Notes: generated by a model not told the origin, from the sequence alone. DNA of 64,000 nucleotides from Chlorobiaceae bacterium (GCA_013335115.1 JAAXWQ010000006.1:1-64000); one strand, 5' to 3'; counted from the stretch's first letter, positions 28,801 to 38,725 are shown. Numbers and translations are program-made.

Positions 28801-30183
28801 ATGAGATTGCTTCGAATACTTGCCCTGCTTGCCACCTGTTTCGTCACGGCCGGTCTTTCCGGAAAGGCAGCCGCCGCGGTATCCGAAGAACCGAAAAAGC
28901 TGGTGGTAGGACTTGAGGATGCCGTGCGGATCGGGATGCAGCGGAACAGGGTGCTGGAGATCGCCAGGCTCGACCGGCAGATGGCCGGGCAGAAGGTGCG
29001 GGAGTCATGGGCAGAGGTGCTGCCGCATGTGACCTCGGGGCTGACCTACACCCGCTCCATCAAGCCAACGGTGCTCTTCCTTCCGGGCAGCGTGTTCGGG
29101 ACAGGGCAGGGGATCCAGGCTATTCCGATCAGCAGCGACAACTCTTCGGTGGCATCGGTCAGCATCAACCAGAACATCTTCAAGCTTTCCGCCATCGCCG
29201 GCATCCGTGCATCTGCCCTGGTCCGCAAGATCAGCGACGAGTCGTACCGCCAGTCCAATGCCGAGGTGGTCACTTCGATCCGTCGCGCCTACTATGACGC
29301 CCTCATCTCCTCGGAGAAGCTCAAGCTGGTGGAGCAGAGCATCTCCCGGTGGGAGGCGTCCCGCAAGGATACCGGAGCGCTGTTCCGGCAGGGGGTGGCC
29401 GCGGACATTGATACGCTGAAGGCGTTCCTCTCCGTCGAAAACCTCAAGCCGGAGTTCGTCCGTGCCCGTAGCGGCGTCTCCATTGCGTCGACTAGGCTGA
29501 AATCGGTCATGGGGATCGATCAGGACACGGTCGTCGCCCTCTCTGATTCGCTGGTTTTCAGGGATATGAAATATCCGGCGGAGATTTCTGCAGCCTATGC
29601 CGAGGCACTCGAAAAGCGTCCCGACGTGCGCAGCCTGACGTTTCAGCTCGAAGCCGAAGGGGAGCGGGTAACCGCGGCGCGTTCGGAGGGGTTGCCGACC
29701 TTGTCCGCCTTTGGCCAGTTCCAGGCCCAGACGCAGTTCAACGACGGGACCGCCCTCGACAAGAGCCGCTGGCCCGTATCCTCGACGGTCGGGTTGCAGT
29801 TCAGCGTCCCCATCTTTTCGGGTTTCGGCACCAGTGCCAGGATCGAGCAGGCCAAGATCACGAAACTGCAGACCAGGACAAGGCTTGAAGATTTGAAGGA
29901 GCAGGTCCGGGCAGATGTCGAGATCAGGCTCTGGAACCTGCTTGAGGCGCGCAAGCGTATCGAGGTCCAGTCCAGGACCATCGGCGTGGCCGAACGAAGC
30001 TACAGCATCACCAGGTTGCGCCTGCGTGAAGGGGTGGGGTCCCGGCTCGAACTGACGGACTCGGAGCTTCAGCTCAACACCGCGAAGACCAACTACCTGC
30101 AGGCGGTGTACGACTATCTCATGGCTTCGGCGGAGCTTGAAAAGTCGCTGGGCCGCATTCCCCTGCCAGAGGCCGGCAGCTGA
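28801..30183 (+). CDS. TolC family outer-membrane efflux protein
   Basis: This 460-aa protein has a signal peptide (residues 1-25) and the duplicated outer-membrane efflux architecture: two long helical hairpins, with LEDAVRIGMQRNRVLE at the first and YAEALEKRPDVRSLTFQLEAE at the second. It forms the outer-membrane channel of a tripartite pump or type I secretion system. No membrane-fusion or inner-membrane pump gene is adjacent, so its partner is elsewhere. Its last 65 bp overlap the convergent methyltransferase gene. Confidence 0.9.
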   Translation: MRLLRILALLATCFVTAGLSGKAAAAVSEEPKKLVVGLEDAVRIGMQRNRVLEIARLDRQMAGQKVRESWAEVLPHVTSGLTYTRSIKPTVLFLPGSVFGTGQGIQAIPISSDNSSVASVSINQNIFKLSAIAGIRASALVRKISDESYRQSNAEVVTSIRRAYYDALISSEKLKLVEQSISRWEASRKDTGALFRQGVAADIDTLKAFLSVENLKPEFVRARSGVSIASTRLKSVMGIDQDTVVALSDSLVFRDMKYPAEISAAYAEALEKRPDVRSLTFQLEAEGERVTAARSEGLPTLSAFGQFQAQTQFNDGTALDKSRWPVSSTVGLQFSVPIFSGFGTSARIEQAKITKLQTRTRLEDLKEQVRADVEIRLWNLLEARKRIEVQSRTIGVAERSYSITRLRLREGVGSRLELTDSELQLNTAKTNYLQAVYDYLMASAELEKSLGRIPLPEAGS

Positions 30184-31117
30184 CCGCTGCCGCCCCGGCA
30201 TGGCAGACAAATCCCGATGAACGGTCGGTATTGAAACCCGCAAGAGCGGACTTCCCGGCCGTCGCGGCGGCACGCAGGGCATTCCCCAGCCCGAATCTCC
30301 GACCGGCACGTCCACACCTGAGCTTTTCGCTATACCAGGCATTGTACCAGGTGTCGGGCAGGTAGGGTTTGACCTGTACGACCGAAAAACCGTGATGTGC
30401 GAGCAGGTCGCGCAGGGTGCCGGGAGTGAAGTGGTAGAGGTGGCGGGGGGCGTCGAGGGCAACCCAGTCCGGCCCGTAGACGGCCGCGTCGTGGCTGTCG
30501 ATGTTCGGAAGGGCGATGACGAGCATGCCGTCCGGCTCAAGGAGTCGCCGGGCCGCTTCGAGGGTTTCGGTGATCCGGTGGATGTGTTCGAGCGAGTGCC
30601 AGAAGACGATGCGATCGAATCGGGTGCCGGCCGGTATCGCATCCGTGCCGGCGTCGTACATGTGCGTGAGGCCGGCAGCCTGCGCGGCAGCATGGGCGCC
30701 GGTGTCAGGTTCCAGGCCGTAGAGGTTCTCCAGCGGTATTTCCCGGTGCCGGTGCAGGTGAAGGAGCAGGCGCCCGCTTGAGCAGCCGACCTCAAGGATG
30801 CGGACGGCCTTGGCCGGCTTCCGGAGACCTTCCATTATCGTGGCGGCTTTCAGGCGCAGCAGGACGGAACTGGTGGCGAGGTACGCCCGGTCCCTTGCAG
30901 AACGCGGGTTCCCTTCATGGATGAACGGGTCGTAGGATTCGGCAGGGTAGTGGCTCGCCGCTTCCGGTTCCTCCGGCCGGGGATTGAGCATGAAGAGGCC
31001 TGAGGAGTTCGACCGGACGATGCTCCATAAGGGGCCGTGCGGGTTGAGCCTGTCGGGGGCCTCGATCCAGGAGGTGAAATCCCGGCCGCCGGCGATGGGG
31101 CAGGGGACCAGTTCCAT
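30119..31117 (-). CDS. class I SAM-dependent methyltransferase
   Basis: This 332-aa protein has a methyltransferase core with motif I RILEVGCSSGRLLLHL and the downstream FDRIVFWHSLEHI and LEPDGMLVIALPN segments. DAPRHLYHFTPGTLRDLL follows, as in the Methyltransf_23 group. The N-terminal ~70 residues, with MELVPCPIAGGRDF, resemble the short cysteine-bearing lead of sugar or small-molecule methyltransferases. The substrate is unknown. The C-terminal ~55 residues overlap tolC convergently and may be longer than in relatives. A HIT gene lies upstream on the same strand, 6 bp away. Confidence 0.85.
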   Translation of the reverse strand: MELVPCPIAGGRDFTSWIEAPDRLNPHGPLWSIVRSNSSGLFMLNPRPEEPEAASHYPAESYDPFIHEGNPRSARDRAYLATSSVLLRLKAATIMEGLRKPAKAVRILEVGCSSGRLLLHLHRHREIPLENLYGLEPDTGAHAAAQAAGLTHMYDAGTDAIPAGTRFDRIVFWHSLEHIHRITETLEAARRLLEPDGMLVIALPNIDSHDAAVYGPDWVALDAPRHLYHFTPGTLRDLLAHHGFSVVQVKPYLPDTWYNAWYSEKLRCGRAGRRFGLGNALRAAATAGKSALAGFNTDRSSGFVCHAGAAAVSCRPLAGECGPATFQAPPKP

Positions 31118-31123
31118 GCGGGG

Positions 31124-31642
31124 TTATTGGTCTTTTCCGGCCTGCAACGTGGCGATCGCCTCGCGGAGCTGGAGGTAGGTTTTGCGGAGGTCGTTGCTCA
31201 GGACCTTGGTGTCGCCGAGCACCGGCATGAAGTTCGTATCACCTTCCCATCTCGGGACGATGTGGAAGTGGATGTGCGTGTCGACGCTGCCGCCGGCAAC
31301 TTTGCCGAGGTTCGCGCCGAGGTTGAATCCCTGCGGCTTCAGGGTCATCTTGAGCGCCCGCATGCAGAGGTCGGACAGTTGCATGACCTCGAGTTTGGTC
31401 TGGTCGTCGAGGTCGCTGAACTCCGGGGTCTGGACGTAGGGGATGACCATCAGGTGCCCGGCGTTGTAAGGGTAGAGGTTCAGGATCGCGAAACAGCGCT
31501 CGCCCCTGCAGAGCACATAGCGCTCCTCATCCTCTTCGGGCGGGATGTCGGCAAAGACCGACTTCCCCTCAGCGGATGCGGGCTTCTCATCCTTGAAGGA
31601 CTGCATGTATACCTCCCTCCAGGGCGAGTACATCCGTTCCAT
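31124..31642 (-). CDS. HIT family hydrolase/phosphorylase
   Basis: This 172-aa histidine-triad protein has the triad HIHFHIVPRW near residue 121-130 and LNLYPYNAGHLMVIPY. The N-terminus MERMYSPWREVYM matches the AP4A-phosphorylase-like branch, which supports the upstream ATG even though an internal ATG (31606) has the better AGGAGG. HIT proteins act on dinucleoside polyphosphates or nucleoside phosphoramidates. It precedes the methyltransferase in a likely two-gene operon. Confidence 0.9.
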   Translation of the reverse strand: MERMYSPWREVYMQSFKDEKPASAEGKSVFADIPPEEDEERYVLCRGERCFAILNLYPYNAGHLMVIPYVQTPEFSDLDDQTKLEVMQLSDLCMRALKMTLKPQGFNLGANLGKVAGGSVDTHIHFHIVPRWEGDTNFMPVLGDTKVLSNDLRKTYLQLREAIATLQAGKDQ

Positions 31643-31687
31643 GGCTCAGCTGATGCCGGGTGAGTGTAAGAAGAGAAAATAACAGAG

Positions 31688-31771
31688 TACCAAAGGTGGG
31701 ACTCGAACCCACACGAGTTTGCACCCACTGGATTTTGAGTCCAGCGCGTCTACCAGTTCCGCCACTTTGGC
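31688..31771 (-). tRNA. tRNA-Leu (anticodon CAA)
   Basis: The 84-nt cloverleaf has acceptor GCCAAAG against CTTTGGT (G-U at the end), anticodon stem CTGGA/TCCAG around CTCAAAA (anticodon CAA), a long type II variable arm and T-loop TTCGAGT. The 3' CCA is not encoded. Confidence 0.97.
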
Positions 31772-31781
31772 ATTTGACATG

Positions 31782-31863
31782 TGCGAGAGAAGGGACTCGA
31801 ACCCTTACGCCTCACGGCACCAGTTCCTAAGACTGGCGTGTATACCAATTTCACCACTCTCGC
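31782..31863 (-). tRNA. tRNA-Leu (anticodon TAG)
   Basis: The 82-nt cloverleaf has acceptor GCGAGAG/CTCTCGC, anticodon stem CCAGT/ACTGG around CTTAGGA (anticodon TAG), a type II variable arm and T-loop TTCGAGT. CCA is not encoded. It lies 10 bp upstream of the other tRNA-Leu gene and probably shares its promoter. Confidence 0.97.
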
Positions 31864-31983
31864 GTCATGAGATGCTAATATAAGCGGATTTTTTTCATAA
31901 TAAAACTATCTTCAAATTGGCTTCAAGGGTACCGCGAACGACACCGTGGGTCCCACATTTTCCGATCATCCTCTTGCTGTTCA

Positions 31984-32577
31984 ATGCACGCTGATTCACG
32001 CCGGTTCGCGTCTCTCGTCTCCTGGGTCATCAGTCCTGTCGTCGTTGCGCCGGCAACCTACCTGCTCCTGGTGCAGTTCGGGTATGCCGCCCATCCCCGG
32101 CATGTCCCCTGGTTCCTCGTGCTTTTCGTGTCGGCCACCGTCGCCCCGATGATGTTGATCTACGGCCTGAAGAAGATCGGCAGGATTTCGGATTACAACA
32201 TCACGTTCCGGGAACAGCGGTTCCTCCCCCTGCTGGTGCTGGTTGGCGTGAACGTCCTCGGTTACGAGCTGATGAAGCAGCTCGACGCCCCGAGGTTCCT
32301 TTCGGGTATCCTTTTCTTCAATGCCGTCAATACGGTGTTCATCCTGCTGGTCACCCTGCAGTGGAAGATCAGCATCCACCTGTTCAGCTACACCTCATCG
32401 GTTGCCCTGGTCTACCTGCAGTCGGGTCCGGCCGCCCTCTGGCTGCTGGGCTTCGTCCCGCTGCTGATGTGGTCGAGGATCCACCTGAAGGCCCATAACT
32501 TCATGCAGACGCTGGTGGGCGGCTCGATCGGCTTCGGGCTGATGTTCTCGGAATTCAAATGGTGGCTTTCGCTGTGA
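31984..32577 (+). CDS. PAP2-like membrane protein
   Basis: This 197-aa protein has five to six membrane helices. The segment SRIHLKAHNFMQTLVGG resembles motif C3 of PAP2 phosphatases (SR-x5-H-x3-D), but the aspartate is replaced and the other two motifs are not clear. It may therefore be an inactive or divergent phosphatase or a different membrane enzyme. It overlaps the next gene by up to 19 bp. Relatives are common in Bacteroidota and Chlorobiota. Confidence 0.7.
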   Translation: MHADSRRFASLVSWVISPVVVAPATYLLLVQFGYAAHPRHVPWFLVLFVSATVAPMMLIYGLKKIGRISDYNITFREQRFLPLLVLVGVNVLGYELMKQLDAPRFLSGILFFNAVNTVFILLVTLQWKISIHLFSYTSSVALVYLQSGPAALWLLGFVPLLMWSRIHLKAHNFMQTLVGGSIGFGLMFSEFKWWLSL

Positions 32578-33644
32578 AACGGAAGCGCTACGGCGTCGTC
32601 CTGGTGACTTACGGTGAGGTCGAAAGGCTTGCCGTCCGGACCCTCATTCCGAGCTCCCGGAAGATCGTGCACGTCGTCACCCGCCAGATCGTGAAGCTGC
32701 CGGGCTGGTTCATCCGTGCCCTTGGGGACTACCGCGCCGTCAAGCACTACGTCGACTGGAAGGTCAACCGCTACCGGTCGCGCCTGGTGGCGATCAACCG
32801 CACCCAGAAGGAGGGGGTGGCCTCCGAGCTCGCCCGGAGCGGGAAGCTTGCGGAGGCCGGGATCTCGGTCGATATCGATGAGGCGTACTATTTCGTGCCG
32901 CCTTACCTTGAGTCGGTGCTCGAAAAATACCGCTCCTCGACGGACGGCGTGGTCGTGGTGCCCATGATTCCGGTTGAATCCGCCTTTTCATGCGGCGTGG
33001 CTTGCCAGATGTCCGTCGATGCTTATGGCGAGGCCCTGTTCGGCAAAGTACATGTCATGCACGGACTCTGGAAGCACGAGGAGCTCTACCGCATCTACCT
33101 CGACCACCTGTTCGGTTCGCTGATGCCGGACATGATTCCGGTCAATGGACAGAAGCCTGCGCTCGTCCTCGTCATCCACGGTACCATCGTGCGCGACCGC
33201 AAAGGTAATCCGCCGGCGGTCTTCACGGGCCTGGAAGAGACCTACGCCTTCTTCCGTATCATGCGCGAGCGCATCCTTTCGGACCCGCGCAATGTGTTCG
33301 GCGAGGTGCGGCTCGGGTGCCTCAACCATTCTGCAGGAGGGGAGTGGACCCCTGATACGGTCGAAAAGGCGCTGGCTGAGCTTCGTGACCAGGGGGTTGG
33401 TTCCGTGGCCATGTTCCCCTTCGGCTACTTTGCCGACAACAGCGAGACCGACTTCGAGGCAAAGCAGCTGCTTGAAGCTTCGGGAATCGCCAGGAGGCAG
33501 TATATTCATTGCATCAACGAGTCGCCCGATTTCTCCAGGTGGATGGCGCGGCTGATCGAGAGGGAGGTCGTGAAGCTCGACCGGCAGCGTGCTTTTGCCG
33601 TCGGAGAATCCCACGAAGAACACCGCAACCGGAGCGTATCATGA
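32559..33644 (+). CDS. ferrochelatase-like protein
   Basis: This 361-aa class II chelatase fold protein has VVLVTYGEV at the N-terminus, LVLVIHGTIVRDRKGNPP with the catalytic histidine, and SVAMFPFGYFADNSETDFE with a conserved glutamate matching the GFxSDxxET motif of ferrochelatases. The central part differs from HemH, so it may chelate another metal or tetrapyrrole. A GTG at 32574 overlapping the previous stop (GTGA) is an alternative start. The stop overlaps the TPR gene start. Green sulfur bacteria make bacteriochlorophyll, haem and cobalamin, so the product cannot be fixed without comparison. Confidence 0.75.
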   Translation: MVAFAVKRKRYGVVLVTYGEVERLAVRTLIPSSRKIVHVVTRQIVKLPGWFIRALGDYRAVKHYVDWKVNRYRSRLVAINRTQKEGVASELARSGKLAEAGISVDIDEAYYFVPPYLESVLEKYRSSTDGVVVVPMIPVESAFSCGVACQMSVDAYGEALFGKVHVMHGLWKHEELYRIYLDHLFGSLMPDMIPVNGQKPALVLVIHGTIVRDRKGNPPAVFTGLEETYAFFRIMRERILSDPRNVFGEVRLGCLNHSAGGEWTPDTVEKALAELRDQGVGSVAMFPFGYFADNSETDFEAKQLLEASGIARRQYIHCINESPDFSRWMARLIEREVVKLDRQRAFAVGESHEEHRNRSVS

Positions 33645-34213
33645 ACGACACCCCATCACCTGAAACCGGAGCACCCGGGTCCGACTACCGGCAGGCCCTC
33701 GTTTTCATCGGTGAAGGCCGGATGGCCCAGGCTATCGAGATCCTGGACGCACTGGCGGGCCCGGCATCGAGGGATGCCCGCATCCGCTATGCACGGGCCG
33801 TCGCCCTGCTTTCGAACGGCGAGTACCAGAAGGCCGGCACGGATCTTGTGTTCGCCGTCGCTCTGGACCCCGCCTTCATGCCGGCTTACCGCCATCTCGG
33901 ATTCGTGCTCCTGACGATGGGCAAGGAGCTTGCCGCCATCAAGGTACTCAAGGCCGCCATCGCTATCGACCGGGGCTTCGTCGACGCCTGGTGCGTGCTC
34001 GGGGACGTCTACCTCGACCTCGGGGAGGCCGAAAAGGCGCTCGACGCCTTCGAGACGGCCCTCAGCCTGGAGCCGGGCAATCCGGAGCCGCACTGCAAGC
34101 TGGCCATGTACCATCTCTCGAAAGGCGACATGCACGGCCTGCGGCGTGAATACGAGGTGCTACGGGAACTCGACCCCTGCATGGCCGGCCAGATCGCCGA
34201 GCTGCTTCCCTGA
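33641..34213 (+). CDS. tetratricopeptide-repeat protein
   Basis: This 190-aa protein is almost entirely TPR units: about five helical pairs between residues 15 and 180, including YRHLGFVLLTMGKELAAIKV, AWCVLGDVYLDLGEAEKALD and LKLAMYHLSKGD-like pairs. It is soluble with no signal peptide. The ATG overlaps the ferrochelatase-like stop, so it is translationally coupled and may help that enzyme's complex. Its own function is unknown. Confidence 0.85.
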   Translation: MNDTPSPETGAPGSDYRQALVFIGEGRMAQAIEILDALAGPASRDARIRYARAVALLSNGEYQKAGTDLVFAVALDPAFMPAYRHLGFVLLTMGKELAAIKVLKAAIAIDRGFVDAWCVLGDVYLDLGEAEKALDAFETALSLEPGNPEPHCKLAMYHLSKGDMHGLRREYEVLRELDPCMAGQIAELLP

Positions 34214-34261
34214 GCATTACGGTGAGGGGAATGATCATTTTACCAACAGGACAAGACGAAG

Positions 34262-34519
34262 ATGGGACTGTTTCCAGATAAGGACAAGATGAAGGTAGTC
34301 ATGAAGAACGGGTTGCCGCTGATTTTCGCGGTCGCCTGGACCCCGGTGCTCTGGATGGTGCTGGCGGTCGTCTTCGGCTCGGCGATGGAGCACCTGCTCG
34401 GATCGTGGCAGGCCGCCATAGGCCTCCTGGGTGTTTCGGCACTGCTGCTCATGGCGGCGCTGAGCCTGCTTTTCAGGCGCTACGGGCTCGGGATATTCGA
34501 TGCGACGCGTGACGCATGA
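34262..34519 (+). CDS. small two-helix membrane protein
   Basis: This 85-aa protein has a polar N-terminus (MGLFPDKDKMKVVMKNG) and two hydrophobic helices (about 18-40 and 48-68), followed by RRYGLGIFDATRDA. I do not recognise the family. It lies 48 bp after the TPR gene and 225 bp before the nuo operon, so it is more likely the end of the preceding cluster. Confidence 0.65.
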   Translation: MGLFPDKDKMKVVMKNGLPLIFAVAWTPVLWMVLAVVFGSAMEHLLGSWQAAIGLLGVSALLLMAALSLLFRRYGLGIFDATRDA

Positions 34520-34647
34520 CTCGCCACCGGTCACTCGCCAACACCTCCCGATCCACACGTTGCCGGGCGGGTTTAACCTCTTGACGGCATCCATGCCGAA
34601 ACCCTGAAAAAATCAGCTTTTTCTCTGCGGTAAAAAGGAATTTTTTG

Positions 34648-34655
34648 TATATTTG
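34648..34655 (+). promoter_or_regulatory. candidate -7 box TATATTTG ahead of the nuo operon
   Basis: TATATTTG lies 88 bp before the nuoA start in AT-rich DNA and fits the TAnnTTTG element of Bacteroidota-type promoters. A -33 TTTG is not obvious, so the call is tentative. Confidence 0.35.
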
Positions 34656-34743
34656 CCGCACTTGATTTCAAGGCATTTAAGGCATTTTTCGGAGTGCAGG
34701 TGGATTCTGACGAATCCACGGCCATAACGCCAAACAACAGCAC

Positions 34744-35175
34744 ATGGATCAGACGCTGACCGGTTTCGGTACCGTTTTCGTGTTCCTCCTCCTCGGCATC
34801 TTCTTTGTCGTCGCGGGATTCATCACCGCAAGGCTGCTTCGCCCCAGCCGCCCCAACCCCGAAAAGAACTCGACTTACGAGTGTGGCGAGCCGGCCGTCG
34901 GCAGCGCCTGGGTCAAGTTCAACATCCGCTTCTACGTTATCGCACTTATCTTCATCATCTTCGATGTTGAAGTCGTGTTCCTCTTCCCCTGGGCAACCGT
35001 CTTCAAGCCCCTCGGCGTCTTCGCCCTGGTGGAAGTCCTGATCTTCGCCTTCATCCTGATCCTCGGCCTCGCGTATGCATGGGTCAAGGGTGACCTCGAC
35101 TGGGTGAGGCCGACGCCGAACATCCCGAAAATGCCTGAACTGCCGAATCGCGATTCCGGCCGGGTCAACGGATAA
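34744..35175 (+). CDS. nuoA: NADH-quinone oxidoreductase-like subunit A
   Basis: This 143-aa membrane subunit has three helices and the family signature [20 protein letters not shown]. It is followed by [25 protein letters not shown] with the intramembrane acidic residues typical of NuoA. First of eleven nuo genes in one strand and order. The C-terminal ~25 residues ([17 protein letters not shown]) extend beyond common lengths. Confidence 0.95.
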   Translation: MDQTLTGFGTVFVFLLLGIFFVVAGFITARLLRPSRPNPEKNSTYECGEPAVGSAWVKFNIRFYVIALIFIIFDVEVVFLFPWATVFKPLGVFALVEVLIFAFILILGLAYAWVKGDLDWVRPTPNIPKMPELPNRDSGRVNG

Positions 35176-35201
35176 CATTCAATCATCATCGATTACACGC
35201 T

Positions 35202-35768
35202 ATGGGTTTGCTTGACGCCAATATATCGAACCGCAACGTCCTGGTGACTTCGGTCGACAACGTGATGAACTGGGCCCGCCTCTCTTCGCTCTGGCCCATG
35301 GGATTCGGCCTCGCCTGCTGTGCTATCGAGATGATGGCCACCAACGCCTCCAACTACGACCTCGAACGCTTCGGTATCTTCCCGCGTTCATCACCCCGCC
35401 AGTCCGACCTCATGATCGTGGCCGGAACGGTGACCATGAAGATGGCCGAGAAGGTCGTCACGCTCTACGAACAGATGCCCGAGCCGCGCTACGTGCTCTC
35501 CATGGGTAGCTGCTCCAACTGCGGCGGCCCCTACTGGAACCATGGCTACCACGTGCTCAAGGGTGTCGACCGCGTCATTCCTGTTGACGTTTACGTCCCG
35601 GGTTGCCCGCCTCGCCCTGAGGCGCTCATCGGCGGACTCATGAAGATCCAGGAACTGGTCCGCATGGAAGGACTCGGCATCTCCCGACAGGATGCGCTGA
35701 AGAAACTCGCCGAGAAGAGCGTCGATGCCCAGCAGGTAATCGACCAGGTTCGAAGGGCAACGGCTTAA
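35202..35768 (+). CDS. nuoB: NADH-quinone oxidoreductase-like subunit B
   Basis: This 188-aa protein has the cysteines of terminal cluster N2: two in [10 protein letters not shown] and the others in [15 protein letters not shown] and [12 protein letters not shown]. NuoB passes electrons to quinone at the interface with NuoD and NuoH. Starts 26 bp after nuoA. Confidence 0.97.
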   Translation: MGLLDANISNRNVLVTSVDNVMNWARLSSLWPMGFGLACCAIEMMATNASNYDLERFGIFPRSSPRQSDLMIVAGTVTMKMAEKVVTLYEQMPEPRYVLSMGSCSNCGGPYWNHGYHVLKGVDRVIPVDVYVPGCPPRPEALIGGLMKIQELVRMEGLGISRQDALKKLAEKSVDAQQVIDQVRRATA

Positions 35769-35781
35769 CCAAACATCATCA

Positions 35782-36315
35782 ATGGACAACGGGATGGAAG
35801 AAGCAGGAAACATCATGCCGGCAGCGGTTCTTGAGAGCAAGGCGGCCTATGATATCATCAGGGGGCGGTTCGGTGATGCGGTGTCGGAGTTCGACGCCAA
35901 CCCGACCATGCCGTTCTTCGAGGTGGCCGATGCGTCGAAATGGGTGGATATCGCCCTGTTCATGCGCGACGATGCCCGCCTGAAGTTCAACTACATGGCC
36001 TGCCTCTCCGGGGTCGACTACATGGAGCAGGAGCAGCTCGGCATCGTCTGCAACCTCGAGTCCATCGGACATTATCCGCACAGGATCGCCGTCAAGGTGA
36101 AGTGCCGGAGGGAAGGCGGATCGATTCCGTCGGTTGCCTGCGTGTGGCATACGGCCAATTGGCACGAAAGGGAGGCCTACGACATGTACGGCATGACCTT
36201 CGAAGGCCACCCGGACCTCCGCAGGATCCTCTGTCCGGAAGACTGGACCGGGTTCCCGCTTCGCAAGGACTATCAGGTGCAGGAGACCTATCACGGCATC
36301 AAGGTCCCGTACTGA
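35782..36315 (+). CDS. nuoC: NADH-quinone oxidoreductase-like subunit C
   Basis: This 177-aa protein has the 30-kDa subunit pattern WHTANWHEREAYDMYGMTFEGHPDLRRILCPEDWTGFPLRKDY. It is separate from NuoD, unlike the fused NuoCD of enterobacteria. The N-terminal MDNGMEEAGNIMPAAV may be longer than needed; starts at Met5 or Met12 are possible. Confidence 0.95.
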   Translation: MDNGMEEAGNIMPAAVLESKAAYDIIRGRFGDAVSEFDANPTMPFFEVADASKWVDIALFMRDDARLKFNYMACLSGVDYMEQEQLGIVCNLESIGHYPHRIAVKVKCRREGGSIPSVACVWHTANWHEREAYDMYGMTFEGHPDLRRILCPEDWTGFPLRKDYQVQETYHGIKVPY

Positions 36316-36345
36316 CGAATTAACACGTAAACAAGCATTCCGAGC

Positions 36346-37548
36346 ATGCAGGAATTAGGTAAAGCTGAACTGAACTCCACCCGGATCATCCGCCAGGACG
36401 ATAACCGGGTAGTCATCGAAAAGGATCTCGATACCGAATACATGGTCCTCAGCATGGGACCGCAGCACCCGTCCACGCACGGCGTGCTCCGCCTCGAGTG
36501 CATTACCGACGGTGAAGTCGTCGTCGAAGCCGAGCCATACCTCGGCTATCTGCACCGCTGTTTCGAGAAGTACTGCGAAAAGGTGGACTACCCGGGCATC
36601 GTCCCCTATACCGACCGGATGGACTACCTGGCCGGCATGAACACCGAGATGGCCTACTGCATGGCCGTCGAAAAGATGCTCGACATCGAGATTCCCCGCA
36701 GGGTCGAGTTCATCAGGGTCATCGTTTCCGAACTCAACAGGATCGCATCGCACCTGGTGGCCATCGGCACCTACGGCATCGACCTCGGCGCCTTTACCCC
36801 ATTCCTGTTCTGCTTCCGCGACCGTGAGCATATCCTTAACCTGCTCGAGTGGATCTCCGGCGCCCGCATGCTGTATAACTATATCTGGATCGGCGGCCTC
36901 TCCTACGATGTGCCGGCCGACTTCAAGAAGCGCCTCTCCGAGTTCGTCACGTACTTCAAGCCCAAGACCGTCGAGCTGCAGAAACTGCTCACCGAAAACG
37001 AGATCTTCGTCAAGCGCACCAAGGGGATCGGCATCATGCCGGCCGACGTGGCCATCAACTATGGCTGGTCGGGTCCGATGCTCCGCGGTTCCGGTGTCGA
37101 TTGGGACTTGCGCCGCAACGATCCCTACTCGGTCTATCCCGAGCTTGATTTCAAGGTTGCCCTGCCGGATCCGAAGTTCTGCGACATCGGCGACTGCCTT
37201 GCACGGCACGTCGTGCGCGCCATCGAGATGGAAGAGAGCCTGAAGATCATCGAGCAGTGCCTCGACATGATGCCGGGGGTCGACGGTTTCAACTCCCGTG
37301 TCGCCATTCCGAAGAAGGTCCGCCCGAAAGCCGGCGAAGTCTACAGCCGCGCCGAAAACCCGAGGGGTGAGGTCGGATTCTACATCGTGAGCGACGGCAA
37401 GTCTACCAAGCCGCTGCGCTGCAAGGCCCGTTCGTCCTGCTTCGTGAACCTTTCGGCCATGAAGGATCTTTCCAGGGGCCAGCTGATTCCGGATCTCGTG
37501 GCCATCATCGGCAGCATCGACATCGTGCTGGGTGAAGTCGACCGGTAA
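36346..37548 (+). CDS. nuoD: NADH-quinone oxidoreductase-like subunit D
   Basis: This 400-aa protein is related to [NiFe]-hydrogenase large subunits. It has [19 protein letters not shown], the quinone-site histidine and [20 protein letters not shown]. It builds the quinone cavity with NuoB. Ends in [21 protein letters not shown] and IVLGEVDR, complete. Confidence 0.97.
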   Translation: MQELGKAELNSTRIIRQDDNRVVIEKDLDTEYMVLSMGPQHPSTHGVLRLECITDGEVVVEAEPYLGYLHRCFEKYCEKVDYPGIVPYTDRMDYLAGMNTEMAYCMAVEKMLDIEIPRRVEFIRVIVSELNRIASHLVAIGTYGIDLGAFTPFLFCFRDREHILNLLEWISGARMLYNYIWIGGLSYDVPADFKKRLSEFVTYFKPKTVELQKLLTENEIFVKRTKGIGIMPADVAINYGWSGPMLRGSGVDWDLRRNDPYSVYPELDFKVALPDPKFCDIGDCLARHVVRAIEMEESLKIIEQCLDMMPGVDGFNSRVAIPKKVRPKAGEVYSRAENPRGEVGFYIVSDGKSTKPLRCKARSSCFVNLSAMKDLSRGQLIPDLVAIIGSIDIVLGEVDR

Positions 37549-37596
37549 AGGATTTTACAAGACAACCATTATCCATAGACAGGTTAGCCGTTTTCT

Positions 37597-38676
37597 ATGA
37601 GTCAGTCAATTTCTCTCAATACCTGGTCTGATGCCCTTTCAGGGTTCAACCTCGGCTGGTTCCCGCTCGGACTTGTGATCGTCGCGGCCGTGCCGCTCGT
37701 GTTCATCGCCCTCTACGCGCTGACTTACGGCGTGTACGGCGAACGCAAGATCTCGGCATTCATGCAGGACCGCCTCGGCCCGATGGAAGTCGGCCCCTGG
37801 GGCCTGCTCCAGACACTGGCCGACATCCTGAAGCTCCTCCAGAAGGAGGATATCGTGCCGACCGCCGCCGACAAGTTCCTGTTCGTCATCGGCCCGCTCA
37901 TCATGTTCGTCGGTTCGTTCCTTGCCTTCGTCGTCCTTCCGTTCGGCCCCGCCTTCATCGGCGCCGACCTGAATGTCGGGCTCTTCTACGCGGTCGGCAT
38001 CGTCGCCCTCGAGGTCGTCGGCATCCTCGCTTCCGGCTGGGGCTCGAACAACAAGTGGGCGCTGTACGGTGCGGTCAGGAGCGTCGCCCAGATCGTCAGC
38101 TACGAAATCCCCGCTTCCATCGCTCTGCTCTGCGGTGCGATGATGGCCGGCACCCTGAGCATGCAGCAGTTCTGCGTCGCGCAGAGCGGGCCGTACGGGT
38201 TCATGCACTACTACCTTTTCAGCAATCCGATCGCCTGGCTGCCTTTCCTTATCTATTTCATCGCATCCCTGGCCGAGACCAACCGTGCACCTTTCGATAT
38301 CCCTGAAGCGGAATCCGAGCTGGTCGCCGGTTTCTTCACCGAGTACAGCGGCATGAAGTTCGCCATGTTCTTCCTTGCCGAGTACGGCAGCATGTTCATG
38401 GTTTCCGGCATCATCTCGATCGTCTTCCTCGGCGGATGGGCCTCCCCGCTGCCGAACATAGGCTCCTTCGCCCTGAACACCATGACCAGCGGCCCGGCAT
38501 GGGGCGCATTCTGGATCATCATGAAAGGATTCTTCTTCATCTTCGTGCAGATGTGGCTGCGCTGGACCCTTCCCCGACTCAGGGTCGACCAGCTCATGTA
38601 CCTCTGCTGGAAGGTGCTGACCCCGTTCGCCTTCGTCGCATTCGTGCTGACGGCCGTCTGGGAGATTTACAAGTAA
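37597..38676 (+). CDS. nuoH: NADH-quinone oxidoreductase-like subunit H
   Basis: This 359-aa protein has eight membrane helices with [20 protein letters not shown] in the first loop and [20 protein letters not shown] plus [19 protein letters not shown] in the conserved charged loop. NuoH closes the quinone chamber and connects it to the proton channels. Confidence 0.97.
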   Translation: MSQSISLNTWSDALSGFNLGWFPLGLVIVAAVPLVFIALYALTYGVYGERKISAFMQDRLGPMEVGPWGLLQTLADILKLLQKEDIVPTAADKFLFVIGPLIMFVGSFLAFVVLPFGPAFIGADLNVGLFYAVGIVALEVVGILASGWGSNNKWALYGAVRSVAQIVSYEIPASIALLCGAMMAGTLSMQQFCVAQSGPYGFMHYYLFSNPIAWLPFLIYFIASLAETNRAPFDIPEAESELVAGFFTEYSGMKFAMFFLAEYGSMFMVSGIISIVFLGGWASPLPNIGSFALNTMTSGPAWGAFWIIMKGFFFIFVQMWLRWTLPRLRVDQLMYLCWKVLTPFAFVAFVLTAVWEIYK

Positions 38677-38725
38677 CCGGCGGGATAGTATCGAGATTAC
38701 AGGCAAGCAAGACGAAACACCAACT

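Noticed and set aside
31680-31870. Attachment site at the tRNA-Leu pair
   Set aside because: Both tRNAs are complete and flanked by ordinary chromosomal genes, with no integrase or repeated 3' end.
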